Assembly: GCA_020639235.1 (NCBI GenBank)
Contig: JACKHC010000001.1
Span: 620,001-684,000, forward strand
Length of the DNA stretch: 64,000 nt
Reading direction: 5' to 3'
Origin: Phycisphaeraceae bacterium
Lineage (GTDB): Bacteria > Planctomycetota > Phycisphaerae > Phycisphaerales > UBA1924
The first letter of the stretch is position 1. The number at the start of each line of letters is the position of its first letter. The notes under the pieces are model-generated. The model was not told where the DNA came from and searched no databases. It saw only the letters and a list, made by a program, of their open reading frames with translations. The translations under genes were made by a program, and so were the position numbers. Shown here piece by piece: positions 24,669 to 32,092 of the stretch.

Positions 24669-26678
24669 ATGTCGACGCACCAAAGCGGACTGGTCAACAA
24701 GGTCGAGCGGGATGGTGACGGGGGGCCATCGGCGGGCGGCGGGATTCGGCTGGAGCGATGGATCATCCTGTCGTTCGTAGGCGGTGTTCTGGTCTTGACC
24801 ACATCGATCGCGCGGGTGTTCGGGCTCGTGCCGGAGGAGGTCGCGAAGATTCCGGCGTTCGTCGGCGCGATCGTGCTGGGTCTCGGGCTGCTGCGTTCGG
24901 CGTTCGAGGAGATTCGCGAGGGTCAGCCGGGGACATGGTCGCTGGCTTCGCTTGCGATCATCGCGGCGCTGGCGCTGGGGCGGTACGAGGCCGCGGGGTA
25001 TGTGGCGTTCATCCTGTTGGTGTTCGATCACGCTTTGCGCCGGACGGCGTGGGGCGCGCGGCGGGCGATCGAGGAACTCGTGCAACTGACGCCCGACACG
25101 GCGCGGATCGTGGGCGAGGACGGGCAGGAGCGCGACGCTGACTTGTCGGAGGTGCGCGTGGGCACGATCGTGCGCGTGCGCCCCGGCGAGAACCTCCCGG
25201 TCGACGGTGTGGTGACGAAGGGCTCATCGAGCATCAACCAGGCGAGTCTGACGGGTGAGGCGATGCCGGTGGATGTGCAGCCCGGGGCGAATGTGTACGC
25301 GGGCACGACGAACCTGTCGGGCTTGATCGAGCTGCGGACCACGCAGGTAGGCGGTGACACGACGATCGGCAAGGTGGCGAGTCTGATTCAGGAGGCGGAG
25401 CAGACCAAGACGCCAAAGCAGTTGCTGATCGAGCAGGTGGCGGGTTACTTCGTGCCGATCGCGCTGGTGACCTTCGGGTTGGTGTGGTACCTGTCGGAGC
25501 TGGACCGCGCTGTGGCGGTGCTGATCATGGCGTCGCCGGCGGCGCTGCTGATCTCGAGCCCGACGGCGATGATGGCTTCGTTCGGTGCGGCGGCGCGGCT
25601 GGGCATCATGATCAAGCAGTCGAGCGACCTGGAAGCGGCGTCGAACATCGATACGGTCGTGTTCGACAAGACGGGCACGCTCACAACGGGGAACTTCGCG
25701 GTCAGCCGGTTGGCGCCGGCGGACGGCGTGGAGGGTGCGACGCTGTTGCAGGCGGCCGCGGACGCGGAGCAGCACTCGAATCACCCGCTGGCGCAGTCGA
25801 TCATGCACACATCGAACAAGGCGCGGATCGCTGCGGACTCGGGGGCCGAGGCAGAGGAAGTGCACGGCAAGGGCGTGCGCGCCAAGACCGCCAATGGTGA
25901 GATTCTCGCGGGGCGTCCGAGCTGGATCAAGGAGATGAATCCCTCGGTCGCGGCGGAGGTGGACCGCGTCGAGGCGCAGATCGAGGGGATGTCGGGCGTG
26001 CACGTTATGCGCGGCGGCAAGTACCTCGGCGCTGTCGGGCTGGAGGACAAGTTGCGGCACAACTCGAAGGGTGTTGTGACGCAGTTGCGCGATCTGGGCG
26101 TGCGTCAGATCGTGATCATGACGGGCGACCGGCTGAGTGTCGCCAAGCGCGTGGGCATCACGGTGGGTGTCGATAAGGTCGAGGCGGAGTGCCTCCCCGA
26201 GGAGAAGCACGACATCGTGCAGGGGATGGTGGGCCGCGGGCTGCGCGTGCTGATGGTTGGCGACGGCATCAACGACGGGCCTTCGCTCGCGGCCGCGGAC
26301 GTGGGTGTGGCGATGGGCCTTTCGGGTTCGGACATCGCGACGAACTCGGCGGGCGTGGCGCTGATGAATGATGATGTGGGGCGCGTGCCATTCCTGATCT
26401 CGCTGGCGCGCCGGACGCGGAGCGTGATCGCGCAGAACATCGCGGCGTCGGTGCTGATCGCGATCATCGGTGTTGTCATCGCGGTGGCGACCAACCTGCC
26501 GCTGGGCGTTGCGGCGATCTATCACTTCCTGGGCGATATTTTCGTGCTGGGCAACAGCTTCCGCTTGTTCCGCTTCGGCGAGGAGTTCTCTTCGCACGAG
26601 AGCGAGGTGAAGAGCGGCGGCGCGAGAGAGTCATCGAGGCCGGGCGCGGCGGCTGTGACGCGGGCCGCGACCGCGTAG
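24669..26678 (+). CDS. P1B-like heavy-metal P-type ATPase lacking the CPC motif
   Basis: A 669-residue P-type ATPase with phosphatase/actuator motif LTGEAMP, phosphorylation site DKTGTLT (Asp333), a P1B-style SNHPLAQSI nucleotide-domain HP motif and hinge VGDGINDGPSLAAADVGVAMG. The membrane motif that is CPC, SPC or TPC in metal ATPases is ASPAALLISSP, giving Ser289-Pro290-Ala291, so neither cysteine is present. No N-terminal CxxC metal-binding domain exists. The substrate metal cannot be predicted. The start at 24669 was chosen over the longer frame because it begins MSTHQSG after GGAG. Upstream is a hairpin leader, downstream a DUF4332 gene 113 nt away. Confidence 0.88.
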   Translation: MSTHQSGLVNKVERDGDGGPSAGGGIRLERWIILSFVGGVLVLTTSIARVFGLVPEEVAKIPAFVGAIVLGLGLLRSAFEEIREGQPGTWSLASLAIIAALALGRYEAAGYVAFILLVFDHALRRTAWGARRAIEELVQLTPDTARIVGEDGQERDADLSEVRVGTIVRVRPGENLPVDGVVTKGSSSINQASLTGEAMPVDVQPGANVYAGTTNLSGLIELRTTQVGGDTTIGKVASLIQEAEQTKTPKQLLIEQVAGYFVPIALVTFGLVWYLSELDRAVAVLIMASPAALLISSPTAMMASFGAAARLGIMIKQSSDLEAASNIDTVVFDKTGTLTTGNFAVSRLAPADGVEGATLLQAAADAEQHSNHPLAQSIMHTSNKARIAADSGAEAEEVHGKGVRAKTANGEILAGRPSWIKEMNPSVAAEVDRVEAQIEGMSGVHVMRGGKYLGAVGLEDKLRHNSKGVVTQLRDLGVRQIVIMTGDRLSVAKRVGITVGVDKVEAECLPEEKHDIVQGMVGRGLRVLMVGDGINDGPSLAAADVGVAMGLSGSDIATNSAGVALMNDDVGRVPFLISLARRTRSVIAQNIAASVLIAIIGVVIAVATNLPLGVAAIYHFLGDIFVLGNSFRLFRFGEEFSSHESEVKSGGARESSRPGAAAVTRAATA

Positions 26679-26791
26679 CGGGTGTGCCGATTCGGTCCGG
26701 GTCGGGCCGTAAGAGAGAAGGGCGTCTGGTCATGGAGCGGGGCATTGACCCGCGGGCGCGGCGCTGATCCTCCGGAACAAAGGAGTGCGAC

Positions 26792-27202
26792 ATGGCGAAC
26801 TACAAGATCGAGGACATCGAGGGAATCGGACCGGCGTTCGGCGAGAAGCTGCGCGCGGCGGGCGTGAAGGACACGGACTCGCTGCTCAAGATGTGCTGCA
26901 CGAAGAAGGGGCGTCAGGACATCGCCGCGAAGTCGGGTATTGACGAGAAGAAGATTCTCAAGTGGGCGAACATGGCGGACCTGTACCGGATCAAGGGTGT
27001 GGGTTCGGAGTTCGCGGAGTTGCTCGAAGCGGCGGGGGTGGACACCGTGAAGGAACTGAAGACGCGTGTGCCCGCGAATCTGGCGGCGGCGCTCGCCAAG
27101 ACGAACGAGAGCAAGAAGCTGACGCGAACGGTGCCGAGCGAGAAGATCGTGGCGGAGTGGGTCGAGCAGGCGGGCAAGCTGCCCGGCATGATCGAGCACT
27201 GA
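26792..27202 (+). CDS. DUF4332 helix-hairpin-helix protein
   Basis: A 136-residue protein made of two helix-hairpin-helix units: IEDIEGIGPAFGEKLRAAGV at the start and DLYRIKGVGSEFAELLEAAG in the middle, the layout of DUF4332. These units usually bind DNA or mediate protein contacts, but function is not known for the family. AAGGAG precedes the ATG by 6 nt. It stands alone between the P-type ATPase and a strong terminator, suggesting a monocistronic or read-through transcript. Confidence 0.85.
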   Translation: MANYKIEDIEGIGPAFGEKLRAAGVKDTDSLLKMCCTKKGRQDIAAKSGIDEKKILKWANMADLYRIKGVGSEFAELLEAAGVDTVKELKTRVPANLAAALAKTNESKKLTRTVPSEKIVAEWVEQAGKLPGMIEH

Positions 27203-27230
27203 ACGGACGAAATATCGTGACTTTTGAAGA

Positions 27231-27252
27231 GGGCCGGAGTCGGCCCTTTTTT
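27231..27252 (+). terminator. Rho-independent terminator after DUF4332 gene
   Basis: GGGCCG, loop GAGT, CGGCCC, then six T residues. A textbook intrinsic terminator, 28 nt after the stop. Confidence 0.9.
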
Positions 27253-27294
27253 CATCGATGGGCGCATCGTCGGGTATGACGCTACATTCTCAAG

Positions 27295-27777
27295 ATGGAG
27301 AGGCGCGAAACCCCGACGACGAGCGAGGCGTTCCGATCGACGGTTCCTTACGCGCAGGAGCGGATTCACGCGGCCGCGGTGTATTGCTCGGACGGTCGTC
27401 TCGGCGAGGCTTTCGATGATTTTCTAGATCACGGGTTGCGATTGCCTCGTTACGACCGCGTCGCGGTGCCGGGCGGGGCGGCGTGCCTCGCGGGGCACTT
27501 CTCGGCGTTTCGCGAGGGCGAGGCCGCGATGGACCAGTTGCGTTTTCTCGTGGATGCGCACGAACTGGCGCGGGTGGTGCTCATCGCGCATCAGAAGTGC
27601 GCGTTCTACACGCACCGGTTGAGGGTGCACGAGATCGATCTGCGCAACAGGCAGTTGGAGGACCTGGCGCGCGCCGCATCGCGGGCGCGCCGGTTGTGCC
27701 CGTCGCTGGCGGTGGAGGGGTACTTCGCGGCGGTTACGGATCGGGATACGGTGGTGTTCGAGCGGATCGACGTGTAA
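27295..27777 (+). CDS. Beta-carbonic-anhydrase-like protein
   Basis: A 160-residue protein that keeps the residues of the beta-carbonic anhydrase metal site: AVYCSDGR (Cys31, Asp33, Arg35) and AHQKCAFY (His99, Cys102), separated by the VAVPGGAACL strand. In the family the zinc ligands are Cys, His, Cys and the CxDxR Asp/Arg pair gates catalysis. It is shorter than canonical enzymes (about 200 residues) and otherwise divergent, so CO2 hydration is likely but not certain. It stands alone after a terminator and faces the converging anti-sigma gene 16 nt away. Confidence 0.65.
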   Translation: MERRETPTTSEAFRSTVPYAQERIHAAAVYCSDGRLGEAFDDFLDHGLRLPRYDRVAVPGGAACLAGHFSAFREGEAAMDQLRFLVDAHELARVVLIAHQKCAFYTHRLRVHEIDLRNRQLEDLARAASRARRLCPSLAVEGYFAAVTDRDTVVFERIDV

Positions 27778-27793
27778 GCCGAACGGCGCGGCG

Positions 27794-28591
27794 TTACCCC
27801 TGACCGACGGGGGCGACGACGGCGATGCGTTCTTTGCTGGAGACGACGACGCCGCCCGGCTTCTCGACGGTGACCGCGAAGAGCGTCGGTTGGCGCACGG
27901 CGAGTTTGGCGTCGATGGGGATGATGGCGTTGCCCTCGTCGTCGATGTCAAAGACGCCGCCGTCGACCGGGTGCTCACGTGAACCGTCGAAGATCCAGAG
28001 CTGATACTGCTCGATGGTGGGATCGTTCACACGGAGGCCGGAGAACTTCATGTAGCCCTTCTGCTCCGTCTGGCTCCAGAGGACTTCGCCGGAGAGAACC
28101 TCGGTGACGAGCGGATCGGGTTGTCCGGCCCAGGCGATGCGGACGAGATCTGCGGGTGGATGCTGCTCGAAGTCGTCGAGTTGCTGGGCGATGGTGGTGG
28201 TGCTCGGAGTCGTGGCGCCAGGGCGGTTCACCCACGCGATCGCGGCCAGCGCGATCGATGCCGCGGCGAGGACCCACGGGAGCCAGGCGCCCGAGGTGTT
28301 TCGCGGGGACTGTGATTGTGCTTCGGCCCGGCCGAGCTTCATGTTGTTTCGTGCGGCGGCGTCGGCGAGCAGTTTGCTCCGGAGGGCGGGCGGCGGCGCG
28401 TCGTCTGCCGTGGGGCAAATCGACAGCGCGGCCGCGGCGGCGGCGAAGTCCATGGTGTCGGCGTTGAAGCCCGGATGCTCGCGGAGGAGGCGATCGAGTT
28501 CGGCGGCGTCCTCTCCTTGTAGTTCACCGAGTGCTCGGTCGGCGAGCAGGTCGAGGATGCGATCGGTGATGTGGTCCGGCGTGCGGCTCAT
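27794..28591 (-). CDS. RskA-like anti-sigma factor
   Basis: A 265-residue single-pass membrane protein. The N-terminal cytoplasmic part (DRILDLLADRALGEL to about residue 90) resembles anti-sigma zinc-less ASD helices, a membrane helix follows at about residues 98-116 (PWVLAAASIALAAIAWV), and the outer C-terminal domain has YMKFSGLRVNDPTIEQYQLW and IFDGSREHPVDGGVFD, the pattern of anti-sigma-K RskA domains. Its start overlaps the end of the ECF sigma gene by 4 nt, so the two are co-expressed and likely bind each other. Release would require regulated proteolysis; no protease gene is adjacent. Confidence 0.85.
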   Translation of the reverse strand: MSRTPDHITDRILDLLADRALGELQGEDAAELDRLLREHPGFNADTMDFAAAAAALSICPTADDAPPPALRSKLLADAAARNNMKLGRAEAQSQSPRNTSGAWLPWVLAAASIALAAIAWVNRPGATTPSTTTIAQQLDDFEQHPPADLVRIAWAGQPDPLVTEVLSGEVLWSQTEQKGYMKFSGLRVNDPTIEQYQLWIFDGSREHPVDGGVFDIDDEGNAIIPIDAKLAVRQPTLFAVTVEKPGGVVVSSKERIAVVAPVGQG

Positions 28592-29169
28592 GCGGCACCC
28601 CCCTCTGCGGCCGGCATAAGCGCTTCGCGGACTTTGTGCAGGCCGCGACGCGCCAGACTCTTGACGGTGCCCATGGGCATCCCGAGCGCGGCCGCGATCT
28701 GCTCGTGCGTGTATCCCCTCGTGACCGAGAGATCGAGGACCTGCTGCTCCTCGGGTCGGAGTTTGGCGATCGCTTCGCGTGCTGCCCGCGCCTCTTCGCC
28801 GATCTCCAGCGTCGGCGCGGGACGTTCGCCCGTGGGTGTGTCGTCGACCATCGTGGTGGTTGCGGGCCTGCGGGAGGCGGCGCGGAGTCTGTCTACGAGC
28901 CGGCGGCGGGCGATCATCGCGATGAATGTGGTCTCCGACGCGACCGATGCGTCGAACCGGTCGGCGCAGCGCCAGAGATCGATGAAGATGTCCTGCACGG
29001 CGTCCTCGGCGTCGGCGCGCGTCGCGCACATACGACGCGCGAGCGACCACACGAGGCCCGAGTACCGATCGATCGCCTCGCGCATCGCGGACTCGTCACC
29101 CCGCGCGACGCGCGTGAGGACGGCGTCATCGGTTGACGATTGAGCCGCGGGATGGCGGAGCGTGGTCAC
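28588..29169 (-). CDS. ECF RNA polymerase sigma factor, SigK-like
   Basis: Region 2 is YSGLVWSLARRMCATRADAE followed by DAVQDIFIDLWRCADRFD, and region 4 is LRPEEQQVLDLSVTRGYTHE then QIAAALGMPMGTVKSLARRG. Together they give a normal ECF sigma of about 190 residues. The GTG at 29169 (VTTLRHPAAQSSTDD) is chosen; an in-frame GTG at 29244 would add an Arg/Pro-rich stretch before region 2 and overlaps the divergent operator-like repeat. It is first in the sigma/anti-sigma operon and divergent from a fasciclin-domain gene. In mycobacteria SigK/RskA control the fasciclin proteins MPT70/MPT83, which makes this arrangement meaningful. Confidence 0.87.
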   Translation of the reverse strand: MTTLRHPAAQSSTDDAVLTRVARGDESAMREAIDRYSGLVWSLARRMCATRADAEDAVQDIFIDLWRCADRFDASVASETTFIAMIARRRLVDRLRAASRRPATTTMVDDTPTGERPAPTLEIGEEARAAREAIAKLRPEEQQVLDLSVTRGYTHEQIAAALGMPMGTVKSLARRGLHKVREALMPAAEGGAA

Positions 29170-29241
29170 GATGGGGCGACTCGGTGCGGGGACTCCGCAT
29201 CGGCGGAGACGGGGCTCCAATAGCGTAACGGGCAAACAACT

Positions 29242-29269
29242 CACGGACGAACCTCTGGTCGTGTCCGTG
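29242..29269. promoter_or_regulatory. Inverted repeat between sigma and fasciclin genes
   Basis: CACGGAC (29242-29248) and GTCCGTG (29263-29269) form a perfect 7-bp inverted repeat with a 14-nt spacer in the divergent region. It could be an operator or a stem-loop in either leader. No canonical sigma-70 promoter was evident nearby. Confidence 0.45.
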
Positions 29270-29429
29270 GATGGCTTTCGGGCGCGAGCCCACGCCAGAT
29301 TCGCGGGATTCCGATGAATCCGGCGGGCGCATCGGGGCGAAAGCCACGCCAGACCGCCGGGAACGGATCCCGACGGACGACTCAGACCGGCCCGGGGGGC
29401 CGGCGACCTCCAGAAACAGGGAACTCACC

Positions 29430-30398
29430 ATGAAAACTGCAACGGGTATTGCCATCGGAATGTCGGTCGGCCTTATCGCGGCGGCGTCGTACGCGGGGAC
29501 CTGCGGTTCGTCGAAGTCCGCATGCGCATCGGAGGCCTCCTCGGCGCAGGGGCAGATGATCAACGCGTCGTACCAGGCCAAGGGCAACATCGTCGAGACG
29601 GCTGTGGGCGCGGGATCGTTCAATACGCTCGTTGCCGCGGTGAAGGCGGCGGGTCTCGCCGACGTGCTGTCGGGCAAGGGGCCGTTCACGGTGTTTGCGC
29701 CGACGGACGAGGCGTTCGCGAAGCTGCCCAAGGGCACGGTCGAGACGCTTCTCAAGCCGGAGAACAAGGAACTGCTCAAGAGCATTCTTTTGTTCCATGT
29801 GGTCGAGGGCGAGGTGCCGGCCGGCAAGGTGGTGAAGATGGAGAGCGCCACGACGCTCAACGGCCAGCGTGCCTCGATCAAGGTGAAGGGCGGCGAGGTG
29901 ATGCTCGATGAGGCGAAGGTTGTCAAGACGGATATCGCGTGCACGAACGGCGTGATTCACGTGATCGACTCGGTGATCATGCCGGAGACGCGCGACATTC
30001 TGACCGTCGCGAGTGAGGCGGGATCGTTCAACACGCTCGCGGCGGCGATCAACGCTGCGGGACTGACGGAAGTGCTCCAGGGTGATGGCCCCTTCACGGT
30101 GTTCGCGCCGACAGATACCGCGTTCGCCAAGCTGCGCCCCGGAACGGTTGAGAACCTCCTCAAGCCGGAGAACCGCGAGAAGCTGCGTTCGATCCTGCTC
30201 GCTCATGTGGTTCCGGGGCGGGTGTTCGCCGATCAGGCGTGGAAGATGGACAGCGCCAAGACGGCGGGCGGGGCGACGATCTCTCTGCGAGCGGCGGCCG
30301 GCACCATCATCGTTGACAACGCGGCCGTCACCATTCCCGACATCGAGGCGCGCAACGGCGTGATTCATGTGATCGATACGGTCATTGTGCCCGAGTAA
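29430..30398 (+). CDS. Secreted protein with two fasciclin (FAS1) domains
   Basis: A 322-residue exported protein: signal peptide MKTATGIAIGMSVGLIAA to about residue 24, then FAS1 domain 1 (about residues 48-182) and FAS1 domain 2 (about 190-322). Both carry the H1 motif FTVFAPTDEAF / FTVFAPTDTAF and the H2 motif NGVIHVIDSVIMP / NGVIHVIDTVIVP. The two domains are close copies and arose by duplication. FAS1 proteins mediate adhesion or surface interactions. ATG 29430 is preceded by AGGGA. It is transcribed divergently from the SigK/RskA-like pair, which may control it, and ends at a strong terminator. Confidence 0.93.
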   Translation: MKTATGIAIGMSVGLIAAASYAGTCGSSKSACASEASSAQGQMINASYQAKGNIVETAVGAGSFNTLVAAVKAAGLADVLSGKGPFTVFAPTDEAFAKLPKGTVETLLKPENKELLKSILLFHVVEGEVPAGKVVKMESATTLNGQRASIKVKGGEVMLDEAKVVKTDIACTNGVIHVIDSVIMPETRDILTVASEAGSFNTLAAAINAAGLTEVLQGDGPFTVFAPTDTAFAKLRPGTVENLLKPENREKLRSILLAHVVPGRVFADQAWKMDSAKTAGGATISLRAAAGTIIVDNAAVTIPDIEARNGVIHVIDTVIVPE

Positions 30399-30453
30399 CT
30401 CCTCCACCTTTCGTCCGACCTCGGAAAGTGTCCTCCGGATCGGACACGGAGAA

Positions 30454-30490
30454 GAAACGCCCTGCTACGGAAGCGGGCGTTTCTTTTTTT
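30454..30490 (+). terminator. Rho-independent terminator after fasciclin gene
   Basis: A perfect 9-bp stem GAAACGCCC/GGGCGTTTC with a 12-nt loop, followed by seven T residues. Confidence 0.92.
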
Positions 30491-30572
30491 GTTGGCGTGT
30501 CCGAGTGAGCACGCGCCGGGACTCGACCCGGATGCATCATGTGTTAGCGTGTATCGGTGAAGGAGGTGGGCG

Positions 30573-30932
30573 ATGGGGTTGATCTGGGACCTGTGGCAGC
30601 AGAAGCAGATCGGTGATGTCGAGGCCGCGGTCGATACGGCGGGCATGTCCGCTTCGCGGGCGGTGCGCGAGGTTGGGCACATGGAGCAGCGCCTCGAGCG
30701 GCTGGCGCTGGCGTGCCAGGCGATGTGGGAGCTGCTCAGCGAGCACACGGGCATCACGGAGGAGCAGTTGATGGCGCGGATGGAGGACATTGATTTCCGG
30801 GACGGGTCGCTGGACGGCAAGATGAAGTCGGGGGTGATGACCTGCCCGACGTGCAAGCGCCGGGTCAACGCGAAGCACAGCATCTGTATGTACTGCACGC
30901 ACCCTATTCAGAAGCCGCATGTCTTTGAATAA
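30573..30932 (+). CDS. Small zinc-ribbon protein of unknown function
   Basis: A 119-residue cytoplasmic protein. The first two thirds are helical (HMEQRLERLALACQAMWELL), and the C-terminus is a zinc ribbon with MTCPTCKRRVN and SICMYCTHPI, that is CxxC-x(15)-CxxC. AAGGAGG precedes the ATG by about 8 nt, which is strong support for a real gene. I do not recognise a named family. It is flanked by a terminator upstream and converges with the dockerin-like gene 9 nt downstream. Confidence 0.75.
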   Translation: MGLIWDLWQQKQIGDVEAAVDTAGMSASRAVREVGHMEQRLERLALACQAMWELLSEHTGITEEQLMARMEDIDFRDGSLDGKMKSGVMTCPTCKRRVNAKHSICMYCTHPIQKPHVFE

Positions 30933-30941
30933 CGCGCGCGT

Positions 30942-31991
30942 CTACGGCACGGCGTTGGGGGTCGTTGCGCAGGAGTTGCCGAAGTTGGCGAGGACTTCGT
31001 TGAGGTCGTCGACATCGACGGTGAGGTCGTTGTTGGCGTCGCCCATGGGGCCGGCGGTTCCGAAGTTGGCGAGGACCTCGTTGAGGTCGTCGACATCGAC
31101 TGTTGAGTCGCCGGTCATATCGCCGGGGCAGGGCGCGACGAAGGCGCCGGGGCCGACGATGTTGTTGGTGAAGGGCTGACCGGGCTGCGACGCCGAGAAC
31201 TGCGCGTTGATGAGGTAGTAGGTCTCGCCTTCGAAGAGCATGGCGCTGATGACGCTCGTGCCGGCGGGCGGTGTCGGGCCGTTGCCGACGTCGTAATCAA
31301 AGAGATTGGTCAGCGGCTGGGTTGAGTTGAAGCTGTCCTTGTAGATCGCCAGGAAGTTGTTCCCGGAGGGGACGGTGGAGGTGATGGTGTATCCGCCCGA
31401 CTCGGTGACGCGGAACTCGATGCCCGAGTAGACGACAGGGCCGAGACCGGAGATGCCGACGATGGAGAAGGGGCGGCTCCATGTCGGCCCGGATGCGACG
31501 GAGCCGGTGAAGACCTGCGCGACATCGGGGACGGTCGTGGTGAGGTGCATGCGGACATCGCGCAGGCCCGCGACCCACGGCGGGCCGACGGAGTCCCACG
31601 CGAAGGTCCAGTTGCCCGCGCTGGGGACAGCGCTGGCGAGCGCGGGGGAGAAATCCTGCAGCGGGTAGTCGGCGTAGGAGACTTCGCCGCCCACGGGGTT
31701 CCAGTTGATGGAGAGCGCGCCGGAGGGGGGCGTGACGATGGCGTCGAGATCGAGCGACCACGGCGCGATGCCGTTCTCCTTGTCGGCGACGACGCCGATC
31801 CAGAGGGCGGTCATGCCGACGGCGTTGACGGGGCCGACATCGGGGAAGTTGACGATCTGGGTGTTGCCCGCGCCGGGGACATCGAAGTCTGGGTGGGCGA
31901 CGGTGGCTGCGAGTTTCTGCGCGGCGCCGGCGGCGAGGGTCAGGGAGAGCGTGGCCGCGGTCGCGGCGATGGCGGTACGGGTCGTGGGCAT
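30942..31991 (-). CDS. Secreted protein with tandem dockerin-like repeats
   Basis: A 349-residue protein with signal peptide (MPTTRTAIAATAATLSLTLA, cleavage near GAA-QK), a beta-rich body of about 270 residues that I cannot assign, and two C-terminal dockerin-like repeats, GDMTGDSTVDVDDLNEVLAN and GDANNDLTVDVDDLNEVLAN. The repeats are nearly identical in DNA too (TTGAGGTCGTCGACATCGAC occurs twice on the + strand), indicating recent duplication. It resembles the protein at 11903-12997 only in the C-terminus. Ligand and partner are unknown. Confidence 0.8.
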   Translation of the reverse strand: MPTTRTAIAATAATLSLTLAAGAAQKLAATVAHPDFDVPGAGNTQIVNFPDVGPVNAVGMTALWIGVVADKENGIAPWSLDLDAIVTPPSGALSINWNPVGGEVSYADYPLQDFSPALASAVPSAGNWTFAWDSVGPPWVAGLRDVRMHLTTTVPDVAQVFTGSVASGPTWSRPFSIVGISGLGPVVYSGIEFRVTESGGYTITSTVPSGNNFLAIYKDSFNSTQPLTNLFDYDVGNGPTPPAGTSVISAMLFEGETYYLINAQFSASQPGQPFTNNIVGPGAFVAPCPGDMTGDSTVDVDDLNEVLANFGTAGPMGDANNDLTVDVDDLNEVLANFGNSCATTPNAVP

Positions 31992-32092
31992 GTGGGAACC
32001 TCCGACGAATAGTTTCGGGCGTGGAAGTGGGTAGTCAACTGTTTGCGCTGGGATCGGGGTGGTTTAGCATGTCAGATGATGGGAGGTGACCC

